From assembly GCA_000431015.1 (NCBI GenBank), contig HF985981.1:1-24756 (forward strand): a stretch of 24,756 nt of DNA, read 5' to 3'. The translations under genes and the position numbers were made by a program. This document shows positions 16,601 to 24,646 of this stretch, one piece after another (the stretch's first letter is position 1; each line of letters opens with the position of its first letter). The notes beneath the pieces are model-generated. The model did not search any database, was not told the origin of the DNA, and saw only the letters and a list, made by a program, of their open reading frames with translations. This DNA comes from Alistipes sp. CAG:514. Lineage in GTDB: Bacteria > Bacteroidota > Bacteroidia > Bacteroidales > UBA932.

Positions 16601-17027
16601 CAGGCTTGATCCGGTCTTCAAGAATTCTTACTCTGATCTCTCCTCGATGCCTAAGGAGTTCAAGAACCGTTGGGTTGTTCCGGGAGACGAGAACACCACT
16701 ACTGTTCCTGTCATCGCCAGCCGTTGGCAGAACAAGAAGTACACATCATTGAGTTATGCCTATAATGCCTACAACTACTCCACGGAGCGCATCGCGAGCG
16801 GAGACTTCATCAGAATGAAGGAGATCTCTCTTTCCTATGAGTTGCCGTCCAAGATCGTAAAGGCGATGAAGATGAACTCTATGTCTCTCAAGCTGCAGGC
16901 TACGAACCTTTTCCTCGTCTATGCTGACAAGAAGCTGAACGGACAGGATCCGGAGTTCTTCAACACCGGAGGTGTGGCTGTTCCGGTGCCTAAGCAGTTC
17001 ACTTTGACACTTAAACTCGGACTCTAA
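13698..17027 (+). CDS. SusC/RagA-family TonB-dependent outer-membrane transporter
   Basis: An 1109-residue outer-membrane receptor. It has a signal peptide (about 1-21, ending MLSAQ), a CarboxypepD_reg-like N-terminal domain (about 22-92, TRTVKGNVVFSEDGQPAIGA), the SusC consensus VVVTGMQKMDKRMFTGSA, a plug domain with the family motif DILKDGSATSIYGARA, and a beta-barrel that ends in the aromatic-rich strand QFTLTLKLGL. It imports oligomers together with the SusD lid using energy from TonB-ExbBD. SusD begins 14 bases downstream. No STN domain is visible before the CarboxypepD_reg region, so signalling through an anti-sigma factor is not expected. The cargo is unknown; the two genes after SusD suggest peptide or glycopeptide material rather than a simple polysaccharide. 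Confidence 0.96.
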   Translation: MSKKICMVLVFLLTMAGMLSAQTRTVKGNVVFSEDGQPAIGAYVSVEGTKIGGITDVDGNFQITGVPASAKFVVVTYLGAKEKKVAIADVMKIIVEPDSEVLEGVVVTGMQKMDKRMFTGSATKISANDAKLDGMADISRSLEGKVAGVSVQNVSGTFGTAPKIRVRGSTSIYGSSKPLWVVDGVIMEDVVEVSAEDLSSGDANTLISSAIAGLNSDDIESFDILKDGSATSIYGARAMAGVIVVTTKKGRAGQNHITYNGEYTMRLKPMYSTFNIMNSQDQMGIYQELQQKGWLNYAHTSTASDSGVYGKMYQLLSQYDPSTGKFALANTPEAKAEYLRAAEYRNTDWFDRLFSTAIQHTHSVSISGGSDKTNYYASMSIMDDPGWTNQSKVQRYTANMNLTYKIFNNLSLNLISNASYRKQKAPGTLSSSINAVTGEVKRDFDINPYSYALNTSRTLDPDEFYTRNYAPFNIMYELDNNYLDLDVFNFRNQAELKYTPIKKVELSALASVKYSQTTREHNVLDNSNQALAYREMSTSTIRNSNPFLYTDPDNPYSLPETVLPHGGIFQRTDNKMYGWDFRATASYNDQFGEDHMLNLYGGMEVNSVDRHAVWFRGWGMQYDMGEIANYNYLVFKKSSEDGADYYTMGNSRERRAAFFGTGTYSFKGRYIVNGTVRYEGSNRLGKSRTARWLPTWNVSGRWNAHDEPFMKSLYPYVSHFALKASYSLTGESGPSWVNNSEVKISSEIPWRPSSGLRESHLYIASLANEDLTFEKKHELNIGFESGFFDNRINFAFDWYKRNNFDLIGLTNTPGVGGEVRKYGNIASMKSNGVELSLTTTNIKTKDFSWSTNFIYSHTKNEVTDLLTSQRVIDLISGTGFAQEGYPNHSIFSIPFKGLNSEGLPTFLNESGDVTVTDINFQNSDPDKLGFLEYSGTSEPTDVGSFGNTFKFKRFTLNVFMTYSFGNVIRLDPVFKNSYSDLSSMPKEFKNRWVVPGDENTTTVPVIASRWQNKKYTSLSYAYNAYNYSTERIASGDFIRMKEISLSYELPSKIVKAMKMNSMSLKLQATNLFLVYADKKLNGQDPEFFNTGGVAVPVPKQFTLTLKLGL

Positions 17028-17041
17028 ACACAAGAAAAGAC

Positions 17042-18622
17042 ATGAAAACATTCAAAATATCATACATTCTGGCTGCAACCGTCATCTTTGGCCTTTCAGC
17101 CTGCAACAAATTCCTCGACACGACTCCGGACAACAGAGCCACTGTCGATTCCGAGGAGAAAGTGATCTCTTTGGTGGGTTCCGCCTATTCAGAGAATGAC
17201 CACATCCTCATCGCGGAGTTCTACTCTGACAATGTGGACAACTATGGTGTCCAGTACACGGGTACCAGCCGCTTCTTCGATTCCATCTATCAATGGAGTG
17301 AGCTGCAGGAATCCAACAACGAGTCTACCGAGAGAATCTGGGGATCCTATTATTCGGCCATCGCCGCCGCCAACCAGGCCATCATCGCCATCGACGAACT
17401 CGGCGGGCCAGAGCGCTCCACAGCGATGAGTCAGGCTCTAGGCGAGGCCTATCTCTGCCGTGCCTACTCGCATTTCATCCTCGTGAATATGTTCTGTCTG
17501 CAGTACAACAAGAAGACCAGCACCACTGATCTCGGAATCCCGTACATGACAAAGCCGGAGACCACTCTCGCCCCTCAGTACGAAAGAGGGAATGTCGCGG
17601 CTGTCTACGCGCAGATCGAGGAGGATCTTGAGAAAGGACTGGCTCTTGTGGGTGATGACAACTACACGGTGCCTAAGTACCATTTCAACAAGCTCGCGGC
17701 CTATGCTTTTGCGGCCCGTTTCTACCTTTTCTACGAGAAGTATGATCTGGTGATCAAGTATGCGGATATGTGTCTGGGGTCTTCTCCTGCCACAATGCTC
17801 AGGGATTATGACGTGCTGGCCACAATGCCGAACGGAAGCCCTCAGCAGCAGCCTACCACCCTCCACTATGTTGATCCGTCTGTCAACGCTAACCTTCTCC
17901 TCTTCACTGCCTTCTCGGTGATGGGACAGGCTTTCGGAGCGTACAGCACAGCCTCGATGTACTCGCACGGCTCTTATCTTGCCACTTATGAGGACTGCCA
18001 GGCCGCCCAGCCTTGGGGGACATCCGCCTACAAGGACGCCCCGTCCGTGTACACGGGAAGTATGGACAGAGTGATCTTCTGGAGATGCCCAAGAATATTC
18101 CAGTACACCGATCCTGTTGCCGGAATCGGCTATGTAAGAACTGTCTATCCGGCTTTGAGTACGGATGAGTGCCTGTTGAACAGGGCTGAGGCCTACGTTC
18201 ATCTTGGTGACTACAACAAGGCCTGCGACGACCTCAACCTTTGGGTACACAATTGCAACAAGACCAAGGATGTCATGACTCCGGAATCCATCAAGGCGTT
18301 CTACGACAAGGTGGACTACTGGGAGTGGAACAAGGCCACTGTCAAGAAGCACATCAATCCTGTTTTCGGCGCCGTAGAGGAAGGCTCTCAGGAAGAGGCT
18401 ATGTACCAGTGCATCGTCGCCGCCAAGAGGATCGAGTCTCTTGGTCTTGGCCAGCGTTGGTTCGACGTGAAGCGTTTCGGAATCGAGATCCATCGCAGAA
18501 GCATGAACATGGCCGGCAAGCCGGAAACCCTTACTGATTCGATGCCTATTGATGACCCTCGCAGGGCGATGCAGCTTCCTGTGCGTGTCATTGCCGCCGG
18601 CATCACACCTAACCCTCGCTAA
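17042..18622 (+). CDS. SusD/RagB-family surface lipoprotein
   Basis: A 526-residue SusD-like protein that acts as the lid of the SusC channel and binds cargo at the cell surface. The signal peptide ends in a lipobox with Cys21 (GLSACNKFLDTTP), the usual SusD opening. Family features include AYLCRAYSHFILVNMF and YFLYEKYDLVIKYADMC-type helical repeats, DECLLNRAEAYVHLGDYNKA, and RIESLGLGQRWFDVKRFG near the C-terminus. It lies 14 bases after SusC and 21 bases before the metallopeptidase gene, and all four genes appear to be one transcript. Confidence 0.96.
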   Translation: MKTFKISYILAATVIFGLSACNKFLDTTPDNRATVDSEEKVISLVGSAYSENDHILIAEFYSDNVDNYGVQYTGTSRFFDSIYQWSELQESNNESTERIWGSYYSAIAAANQAIIAIDELGGPERSTAMSQALGEAYLCRAYSHFILVNMFCLQYNKKTSTTDLGIPYMTKPETTLAPQYERGNVAAVYAQIEEDLEKGLALVGDDNYTVPKYHFNKLAAYAFAARFYLFYEKYDLVIKYADMCLGSSPATMLRDYDVLATMPNGSPQQQPTTLHYVDPSVNANLLLFTAFSVMGQAFGAYSTASMYSHGSYLATYEDCQAAQPWGTSAYKDAPSVYTGSMDRVIFWRCPRIFQYTDPVAGIGYVRTVYPALSTDECLLNRAEAYVHLGDYNKACDDLNLWVHNCNKTKDVMTPESIKAFYDKVDYWEWNKATVKKHINPVFGAVEEGSQEEAMYQCIVAAKRIESLGLGQRWFDVKRFGIEIHRRSMNMAGKPETLTDSMPIDDPRRAMQLPVRVIAAGITPNPR

Positions 18623-18643
18623 ACTTATTTTTCAGTAAAAATT

Positions 18644-19555
18644 ATGAAAATGAAAAAAACAATAACATATTTCTTGATGGCCGTTGCTGCCCTTTCCGCC
18701 AGCGTCTCCTGCTCGGAGGACGAACTGGATCCGGTCAGCATCATATCGGTGGATCAATACACTAAGAATGAGTTTGACAAGTGGCTTGACGCCAAGTTTG
18801 TCACCCCTTACAACATCGAGTTCAAGTACCGCTACGAGAACATCGAGTCCGATCTGAACTATTACACGATCCCGGCGGATTATGAGTGTTCTGTTATCCT
18901 CGCCCATCTGGTGAAGTATCTTTGTGTGGAGACTTATGATGAGGTCGGTGGAGTGGACTTCACACGTCAGTATTTCCCTAAGGAATTTTTCCTCATCGGT
19001 GAATGGCAGTACAAGAACAATGGTACCTACATTCTCGGAACGGCGGAAAGCGGCAAGAAGATTCTTCTCGCCGGAGTCAATTACCTTAAGAAGTACCTGG
19101 ATTCCGCTTCCGGACTTAACAGCCGTTATTTCAAGACGATCCATCACGAATTCACCCACATCCTAAATCAGACCAGAGATTACCCTGCTGGTTTCCGTGA
19201 GGTGACTGGAACTACCTATGTGGCAGACAGCTGGAGCGCTTCTCCTTACAATGTCGGCTATCTCCAAAGAGGCTACATCTCGTCTTATGCCCAGCACTCT
19301 TCAGGTGAGGATTTCGCCGAGATGCTTTCTCTCTATGTCGTCAACACTCCGGAATGGTGGGAGTCACAGCTTACCACGGCTGCTTCCGGCGGTGCCAATG
19401 GCGCGGAATTGATCAAGACCAAACTTGACTTTGTCCGTTCCTACATGATGGACTCCTTCAAGATTGACATTGATGTACTCCGCGCGACAGTTCTTCGCCG
19501 CCAGGGTGATGTGGTTTCCGGTAATGTTGATCTTACCGGTTTGGATCTTAATTAA
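18644..19555 (+). CDS. Putative zinc-binding metallopeptidase lipoprotein (Peptidase_Mx1-like)
   Basis: A 303-residue lipoprotein (lipobox ending at Cys23, ASVSC). The zincin motif HEFTH occurs at residues 168-172, with the downstream acidic helix SGEDFAEMLSLYV (E222, D223, E226) able to give the third zinc ligand. This is the pattern of the Bacteroidota family annotated as putative zinc-binding metallopeptidase, usually found beside SusC/SusD. It probably cleaves protein or glycoprotein at the cell surface before import. It starts 21 bases after SusD and is followed 5 bases later by the DUF4302-like gene, a recurring four-gene set. Substrate unknown. Confidence 0.85.
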   Translation: MKMKKTITYFLMAVAALSASVSCSEDELDPVSIISVDQYTKNEFDKWLDAKFVTPYNIEFKYRYENIESDLNYYTIPADYECSVILAHLVKYLCVETYDEVGGVDFTRQYFPKEFFLIGEWQYKNNGTYILGTAESGKKILLAGVNYLKKYLDSASGLNSRYFKTIHHEFTHILNQTRDYPAGFREVTGTTYVADSWSASPYNVGYLQRGYISSYAQHSSGEDFAEMLSLYVVNTPEWWESQLTTAASGGANGAELIKTKLDFVRSYMMDSFKIDIDVLRATVLRRQGDVVSGNVDLTGLDLN

Positions 19556-19560
19556 TACTA

Positions 19561-20880
19561 ATGAATATGAAGACAAGAATCAAAATACTTTTTGCGGCAG
19601 TCTTGTTCGGGACCGTCTTCCAGTCCTGTCTTAAGGATCAGGCGGATGTCTTTGATGATTCGCCTACCGTGAGGATGAACGCCTATCTCGCGAATGCTAA
19701 GAAGGTTCTGATGAAACCAGAAAAAGGATGGGTGATGTACTACTATCCGGACAAGTACCAGTCTTACGGTGGCTATAACTACACCGTTAAGTTTGATGCG
19801 GAAAGCGCTGAGGTTGGCTTCGAGCTTTCTGAGGATTTAAGCGACACGGTCACAAGCCTCTACCGCCTTGGCAATGACACCGGCCCAACCCTCTCATTCG
19901 ACACGAACAACGATTTCATGCATTACTTCTCCACGCCGTCCTCAACTAATTACCAGGCTTTTGGCGGAGACTTTGAGTTCATGTTCCTTGAAGTCAGTGA
20001 CGCTTGCGTGAAGATGATGGGCCGACGTTCAGGCAACATCATTATGATGAAGCCTCTTGAAGAGGATGCCGTTTCATTCCTTGAGAAGGTAAGGTCTGCC
20101 TCAGAGGGTTTTATCATCAGTGGAATGGAAGGGTCTGTAGGAGGGCAGGAAGTCAAGGCCTCCCTCGACCAGAGCTACCAGCAGATAACTTTCAAGTTCG
20201 GTGACAAGGAAGAGGAACTCGCCTATATGTTCACTCCGCAGGGTATCCGCCTGTACGAGCCGATTGAGATAGGTGGCGTGACGTTCGATGAGCTTAAGTT
20301 TGACGCCAGCACCTTCAAGCTGGAAATCGTTAACTCTTCAGACGTGATCCAGGGTACCGTGCCGGAGGGCTTCAGAAGATACGAGGAGTACGAGGGAGAG
20401 TACTGGCTCTACTACAATCGTGAGAATGAGGCTGATCTGAAATACGATTCGGTCGCTGTCGTTCTTTCTCCGGGAGTGAAGAATTCCACTTACAAGATGT
20501 CAGGCCTGAATCCAAATTATGACATTACCTGGGAATACGACAGGTCAGAGGGAACGCTTACATGGAAGATTCACACTTTGGGTTATCTCCCTAATGGTAA
20601 CGAGGTGCGTCTCTGCGCTATGGACGGGGCTTCCGGAGGTTTCACCTGGCCGAATAAGAAGGTGATGGGTTCCACAGTGTGGAACGGGGACGAGAAGAAT
20701 CCGGTCTACTACATCCAGCCTGAGTATCTCTGGGGTGGCAACCGTGTGTCCAACTCATTCTATCTCTGTATGTGGGGTCCTAACGGGAATAGGCTTGGCG
20801 CTCCGGCCACAAGCACCGGATGGCGATTCCTCAATAAACTTACGAGTGTAAGATGGTTATACTCTCTTGCTAAGAAATAG
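19561..20880 (+). CDS. DUF4302-like surface lipoprotein
   Basis: A 439-residue lipoprotein (signal peptide ending at Cys23, VFQSC). The N-terminal block VRMNAYLANAKKVLMKPEKG followed by WVMYYYPDKYQSYGGYNYTV is the pattern I recognise as DUF4302, a Bacteroidota family without a known activity that accompanies SusC, SusD and the zinc metallopeptidase. The rest is beta-rich with many aromatic residues and no catalytic motif, which suggests ligand binding in the manner of SusE/SusF. An alternative start at the ATG six bases downstream (19567) is equally possible. It is the last gene of the operon, followed by a strong hairpin. Confidence 0.75.
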   Translation: MNMKTRIKILFAAVLFGTVFQSCLKDQADVFDDSPTVRMNAYLANAKKVLMKPEKGWVMYYYPDKYQSYGGYNYTVKFDAESAEVGFELSEDLSDTVTSLYRLGNDTGPTLSFDTNNDFMHYFSTPSSTNYQAFGGDFEFMFLEVSDACVKMMGRRSGNIIMMKPLEEDAVSFLEKVRSASEGFIISGMEGSVGGQEVKASLDQSYQQITFKFGDKEEELAYMFTPQGIRLYEPIEIGGVTFDELKFDASTFKLEIVNSSDVIQGTVPEGFRRYEEYEGEYWLYYNRENEADLKYDSVAVVLSPGVKNSTYKMSGLNPNYDITWEYDRSEGTLTWKIHTLGYLPNGNEVRLCAMDGASGGFTWPNKKVMGSTVWNGDEKNPVYYIQPEYLWGGNRVSNSFYLCMWGPNGNRLGAPATSTGWRFLNKLTSVRWLYSLAKK

Positions 20881-20936
20881 AAGCGGGTGCTTCCATCCTT
20901 CCGTCTGATCGGAAACGGATGGTTGTCCATAACAGC

Positions 20937-20971
20937 GGCGGGCGGCTAGAAGATTCTTTTAGCTGCCCGCC
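20937..20971. terminator. Strong 17-bp hairpin after the SusC operon
   Basis: GGCGGGCGGCTAGAAG (starting at 20937) pairs with the bases up to 20971 around a three-base loop, with two G-T pairs and no mismatches. It lacks a T-run downstream, so it may act as a transcript 3'-end stabiliser or Rho-linked stop rather than a textbook intrinsic terminator. A weaker bulged hairpin precedes it at about 20893-20922. Apart from this and the aspS promoter, I see nothing in 20881-21225. Confidence 0.6.
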
Positions 20972-21154
20972 GTCATTATGTCTGCTCATCGCCGATCCGG
21001 ATCGACCATATTATTAACCCATATTGTAAGCATTCGATAAAGTGTTTATAGATTCGAATGGGATTTGAGGTATAATACTCTTTCGCAATTCCTCGATTAT
21101 CGATGACCGGGAATGAAAATCAGGCATATTCAATCATTCTTGGGGAGAATTTGC

Positions 21155-21162
21155 TAACTTTG
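21155..21162 (+). promoter_or_regulatory. -7 box of the aspS promoter
   Basis: TAACTTTG matches TAnnTTTG exactly. I did not find a clear -33 TTTG at the right distance. A transcript starting near 21168 excludes the in-frame ATG at 21103 and supports the ATG at 21226. Confidence 0.5.
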
Positions 21163-21225
21163 CAAGTTGCAGGTCCGCGAGTGAGATGCAGACCGCGTAA
21201 GTATGAATATTCAAAACATAACGAT

Positions 21226-23001
21226 ATGTACAGATCACACACATGTGGGGAACTCCGCATTGAGAATGTCGGGCAGAAGGTGACCCTTGCCGGTTGGGTG
21301 CAGAGGTCCAGGAAGCTCGGCGGAATGACTTTCATCGACTTGCGTGACCGCTATGGCATCACGCAGCTCGTGCTTGAGGCCGATGCCGACGCCGCCTTGG
21401 TCGAGAAGGCGACCTCTTTGGGGCGTGAATATGTCATCCAGGCCATCGGCGAGGTTGTCGAGCGCCAGAGCAAGAACCCTAAGATGGGTACAGGCGACAT
21501 CGAGATCCGGCTTGAGGCGATAAACATCCTCAACAAGTCCGCGGTGCCTCCGTTCACCATCGAGGACGAGAGCGATGGCGGCGAGGATCTCCGCGCCAAG
21601 TTCCGTTACCTTGACCTGAGAAGGAATCCTCTCCAGAAGGCGCTGGCCCTGAGGCACAGGCTTGCCCACGAGGTGCGCAACTACCTCGATGCCCACAACT
21701 TCATGGAGATCGAGACTCCGTACCTGATCAAGTCCACTCCGGAGGGAGCCCGCGACTTTGTCGTGCCTTCCAGGATGAATCCGGGACAGTTCTACGCCCT
21801 TCCGCAGTCTCCTCAGACCTTCAAGCAGCTGCTGATGGTCGCCGGCTACGACCGCTACTTCCAGATCGTGCGCTGCTTCCGTGACGAGGATCTGCGCGCC
21901 GACCGTCAGCCGGAGTTCACCCAGATCGACTGTGAGATGTCCTTCGTCGAGCAGGAGGATGTCCTGAATATGTTCGAAGGCATGATGAGGACGATGTTCA
22001 AAAACGTCCTCGGAGTTGACATCCCGAACCCTATGCCGAGAATGAGCTGGTACGACGCAATGGACAAGTACGGTTCTGACAAGCCGGATGTCCGTTTCGG
22101 AATGACCATTCACGAGATTACAGACAAGGTGAAAGGCAAAGGCTTCTCCGTTCTTGAGGACGCTGCCTACGTCGGAGCCATCGCGGTTCCGGGCGGCGCT
22201 GAATACACCCGCAAGCAGATCGACGAGCTGACCGAGTGGGTCAAGAGGCCTCAGGTCGGTGCCAAGGGCTTGATTTACATAAAGCTCAACGCTGACGGTT
22301 CCGTCAAGTCCTCGATCGACAAGTTCTACACGCCTGATGAGCTGAAGGCCATCGCCGAGGCCGTCGAGGCCAAGACCGGCGACATGGTGCTTGTGATGTC
22401 CGGCGACAACAACCGCAAGGTCCAGACGATGCTGGGTGTACTGCGCATAGAGATGGGCAACAGGCTCGGCCTCCGTGACCCTAAGGTCTTCGCCCCGCTT
22501 TGGATCGTGGACTTCCCGCTTCTTGAGTGGAGCGAGGAGGACGGACGATTCTACGCGATGCACCATCCGTTCACCGCGCCGAAGCCGGAGCACATGGATC
22601 TGTTCTACAGCAATAGGAAAGAGGATCTGGAGAAGGTCTGTGCCAATGCCTACGATTTTGTGCTGAACGGCACCGAACTCGGTGGCGGCTCGATCCGAAT
22701 CCACGACGCCGAGGTGCAGAAGAGGATGTTCGAGGTTCTGGGCATCGGCCAGGAGGAGGCTGAATATAAGTTCGGCTTCATCATCCACGCATTCCAGTTC
22801 GGCGCTCCGCCTCACGGAGGTCTGGCATTTGGTTTCGACCGTGTCTGCACACTATTCGCCGGCAAGGAGTCCATCCGTGATTTCATCGCCTTCCCGAAGA
22901 ACAACCAGGGACGCGACGTGATGATCGACTCTCCGTCCATGATCGACCAGTCCCAGCTGGACGAGCTCAGTTTGGATCTCCGTCCGCAGCAGGAGAAGTA
23001 G
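21226..23001 (+). CDS. aspS: Aspartate--tRNA ligase
   Basis: A 591-residue class II aminoacyl-tRNA synthetase, the normal bacterial length, that charges tRNA-Asp in the cytoplasm. It has an N-terminal OB-fold anticodon-binding domain (MYRSHTCGELR..., VTLAGWVQRSRKLGGMTFID), class II motif 1 around the NFMEIETPYL segment, motif 2 FRDEDLRADRQPEFTQ from residue 218, the bacterial GAD insertion domain (about 290-420), and motif 3 GLAFGFDR at 532-539. The frame stays open upstream to an ATG at 21103, but the extra 41 residues do not resemble AspRS and cover the promoter, so the ATG at 21226 is used. A monocistronic housekeeping gene with its own promoter and terminator. Whether it is discriminating or non-discriminating cannot be told without the tRNA-Asn/GatCAB context. 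Confidence 0.98.
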   Translation: MYRSHTCGELRIENVGQKVTLAGWVQRSRKLGGMTFIDLRDRYGITQLVLEADADAALVEKATSLGREYVIQAIGEVVERQSKNPKMGTGDIEIRLEAINILNKSAVPPFTIEDESDGGEDLRAKFRYLDLRRNPLQKALALRHRLAHEVRNYLDAHNFMEIETPYLIKSTPEGARDFVVPSRMNPGQFYALPQSPQTFKQLLMVAGYDRYFQIVRCFRDEDLRADRQPEFTQIDCEMSFVEQEDVLNMFEGMMRTMFKNVLGVDIPNPMPRMSWYDAMDKYGSDKPDVRFGMTIHEITDKVKGKGFSVLEDAAYVGAIAVPGGAEYTRKQIDELTEWVKRPQVGAKGLIYIKLNADGSVKSSIDKFYTPDELKAIAEAVEAKTGDMVLVMSGDNNRKVQTMLGVLRIEMGNRLGLRDPKVFAPLWIVDFPLLEWSEEDGRFYAMHHPFTAPKPEHMDLFYSNRKEDLEKVCANAYDFVLNGTELGGGSIRIHDAEVQKRMFEVLGIGQEEAEYKFGFIIHAFQFGAPPHGGLAFGFDRVCTLFAGKESIRDFIAFPKNNQGRDVMIDSPSMIDQSQLDELSLDLRPQQEK

Positions 23002-23047
23002 TTCCCGTCCTGTCGCCGGGTCTGTCGAAGCGACGTGAAACAAAGCA

Positions 23048-23090
23048 TGAAAGTGTGACCGGATTGTCCTTCGGCCACACTTTCATTTCT
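23048..23090 (+). terminator. aspS terminator
   Basis: TGAAAGTGTG (23048-23057) pairs perfectly with CACACTTTCA (23076-23085), with an inner CCG/CGG extension, followed by T-rich sequence. It lies 47 bases after the aspS stop. Confidence 0.75.
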
Positions 23091-23179
23091 CTCACACTCG
23101 CGCGGTTCACCCCCAAAAGTGTCAACCATTCTCAGGGAAGGTCAAAAATCTCGTTTTGGTGCATAATGTGGTGATTAAA

Positions 23180-23211
23180 TTTGTCTGTTCGGTGCAGAGG
23201 TGTTATATTTG
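23180..23211 (+). promoter_or_regulatory. Promoter of the DUF4143 ATPase gene
   Basis: TTTG at 23180-23183, a 20-base gap, and TATATTTG at 23204-23211. Expected transcript start near 23216, about 16 bases before the ATG. The -7 box is identical to that of the first ATPase gene (573-580). Confidence 0.65.
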
Positions 23212-23231
23212 TCTTTGAAAAACAGTGATTT

Positions 23232-24578
23232 ATGAAAAGGAAAATATATGATTCCCTTTTGAGATGGAAAAACGAGGAGAAAGGCAAGGTCGCCCTCCTC
23301 GTGGAAGGAGCAAGGCGGGTGGGAAAGAGCTTCATAGTGGAGGAGTTCGCCAAGAATGAGTACAAGTCATATATTCTTGTGGACTTCGCGCACATCGGTA
23401 AAGCGATGAAGGAAGTTTTTGATGAGTATCTGAATGAAACTGACACATTTCTTATCTTTTTGCAGAATGTCGCTGGTGTCCAGCTGTACGAGAGAGAGTC
23501 ATTGATTATTTTCGATGAGGTTCAGAAATATCCAATGGCGCGTCAGGCAATCAAGCATCTTGTAGCGGACGGAAGGTATGATTACATAGAGACCGGGTCA
23601 TTGGTAAGCATCAATGAGAACACCGAGGATATTCTTTTGCCTTCCGAGGAGAGACCTCTTCAAATGTACCCTATGGATTTTGAGGAGTTTTTATGGGCGT
23701 TGGGCGATGAGATGACCATGCCGTTCGTCAAGACGTGTTTTGAGAATCGACGTCAGCTTGGCCCGATGCACCGTAAGGCGATGACCCTGTTCCGGCAGTA
23801 TCTGATTGTCGGAGGAATGCCGCAGGCGGTTAAAGAATTTGTTGAAACGGGGATATTCCGTAAAGTAGACACGGTGAAGCGGGATATTCTGGCATTGTAC
23901 CGTCGTAGCATTGACAAGCACGTCAATGGGTACACGGAAAAGGTTAAGGCGGTGTGGGATCAGATACCGGGCGAGCTTCAGAAACATGAGAAGAAGTTCC
24001 GCCTTGCAAGTTTGGGTGAAGGCGCGAGATACAGAAGCTATGAGTCATCGTTCCTTTGGCTGAAGGACGCTCGTTTTGTGAATATCTGCAATGGTGTTAC
24101 GGAACCTCAGGTAGGCATGAGACTGAAACGAGATGACCGGACTTTCAAATGTTATATGGGAGACACTGGGCTCCTGATTTCTCACGCGTTCGATGAGAAG
24201 ACTATCCAAGGCGAGGAGCTGTATCAGAAACTTCTTCTTGGCAAGTTGGAAATCAATGAAGGGATGCTCATGGAAAACATTGTCGCCCAGATGTTTGTTG
24301 CAAGCGGTCACTCTTTGTATTTCTATAGCAATTATTCAACGGTCTCTGAGGACAGGATGGAGGTTGACTTCCTTGTAGAAAAGCCGACATTGACAAACGC
24401 CCATAACATTTGCCCGGTTGAGGTGAAATCTGGCAAGTATTCCTGCTTCTCATCCTTGTCAAAATTCCGTGAAAAGTTCAAAAAACAACTTCATGTTCCT
24501 TACGTAATTTATACCCAGGATTATAAAGAAGAAAACGGATATGTGTTCCTTCCGATCTATATGACACCACTGCTATAG
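23232..24578 (+). CDS. AAA_14/DUF4143 ATPase
   Basis: A 448-residue ATP-binding protein. Walker A is GARRVGKS (residues 26-33) and Walker B is LIIFDEVQ (D95, E96). ETGSLVSI and the MYPMDFEEFLWALGDE block mark the end of the AAA_14 module. The DUF4143 part follows, ending in a nuclease-like strand pair (MEVDFLVEKP then CPVEVKSGKYS) that resembles the PD-(D/E)XK-type acidic core often noted in this family. No signal peptide is visible; it should be cytoplasmic. The function of these ATPases is not settled; they occur in many copies in Bacteroidota, often alone, as here. It has its own promoter and is not part of the aspS unit. Confidence 0.9.
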   Translation: MKRKIYDSLLRWKNEEKGKVALLVEGARRVGKSFIVEEFAKNEYKSYILVDFAHIGKAMKEVFDEYLNETDTFLIFLQNVAGVQLYERESLIIFDEVQKYPMARQAIKHLVADGRYDYIETGSLVSINENTEDILLPSEERPLQMYPMDFEEFLWALGDEMTMPFVKTCFENRRQLGPMHRKAMTLFRQYLIVGGMPQAVKEFVETGIFRKVDTVKRDILALYRRSIDKHVNGYTEKVKAVWDQIPGELQKHEKKFRLASLGEGARYRSYESSFLWLKDARFVNICNGVTEPQVGMRLKRDDRTFKCYMGDTGLLISHAFDEKTIQGEELYQKLLLGKLEINEGMLMENIVAQMFVASGHSLYFYSNYSTVSEDRMEVDFLVEKPTLTNAHNICPVEVKSGKYSCFSSLSKFREKFKKQLHVPYVIYTQDYKEENGYVFLPIYMTPLL

Positions 24579-24597
24579 AAATAGCGACAAATCCAAA

Positions 24598-24619
24598 TTA
24601 TTTTTTAACATTTACTAAG
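24598..24619 (+). repeat. Direct repeat, right copy
   Basis: Matches 47-68 at 20 of 22 positions, same orientation, 20 bases after the stop of the DUF4143 ATPase gene. It may be a shared 3' flank of ATPase genes, or one of a pair of recombination scars; the T-run makes chance similarity possible. Confidence 0.5.
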
Positions 24620-24646
24620 TTCTTTTTCTTGAAATTTTCGTATGTA

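Noticed and set aside
17438..18493. 351-codon minus-strand open frame
   Set aside because: Antisense to the SusD gene with no recognisable domain; a shadow frame.
21080..21090. Sigma70-like TATAAT near 21075
   Set aside because: Bacteroidota primary promoters do not use this -10 form, and no matching -35 is present; treated as chance in AT-rich DNA.
21103..21225. N-terminal extension of aspS from an upstream ATG
   Set aside because: The extra 41 residues do not look like AspRS and cover the -7 box at 21155-21162.
21235..22815. 526-codon minus-strand open frame
   Set aside because: Antisense to aspS, which is unmistakable; a shadow frame.
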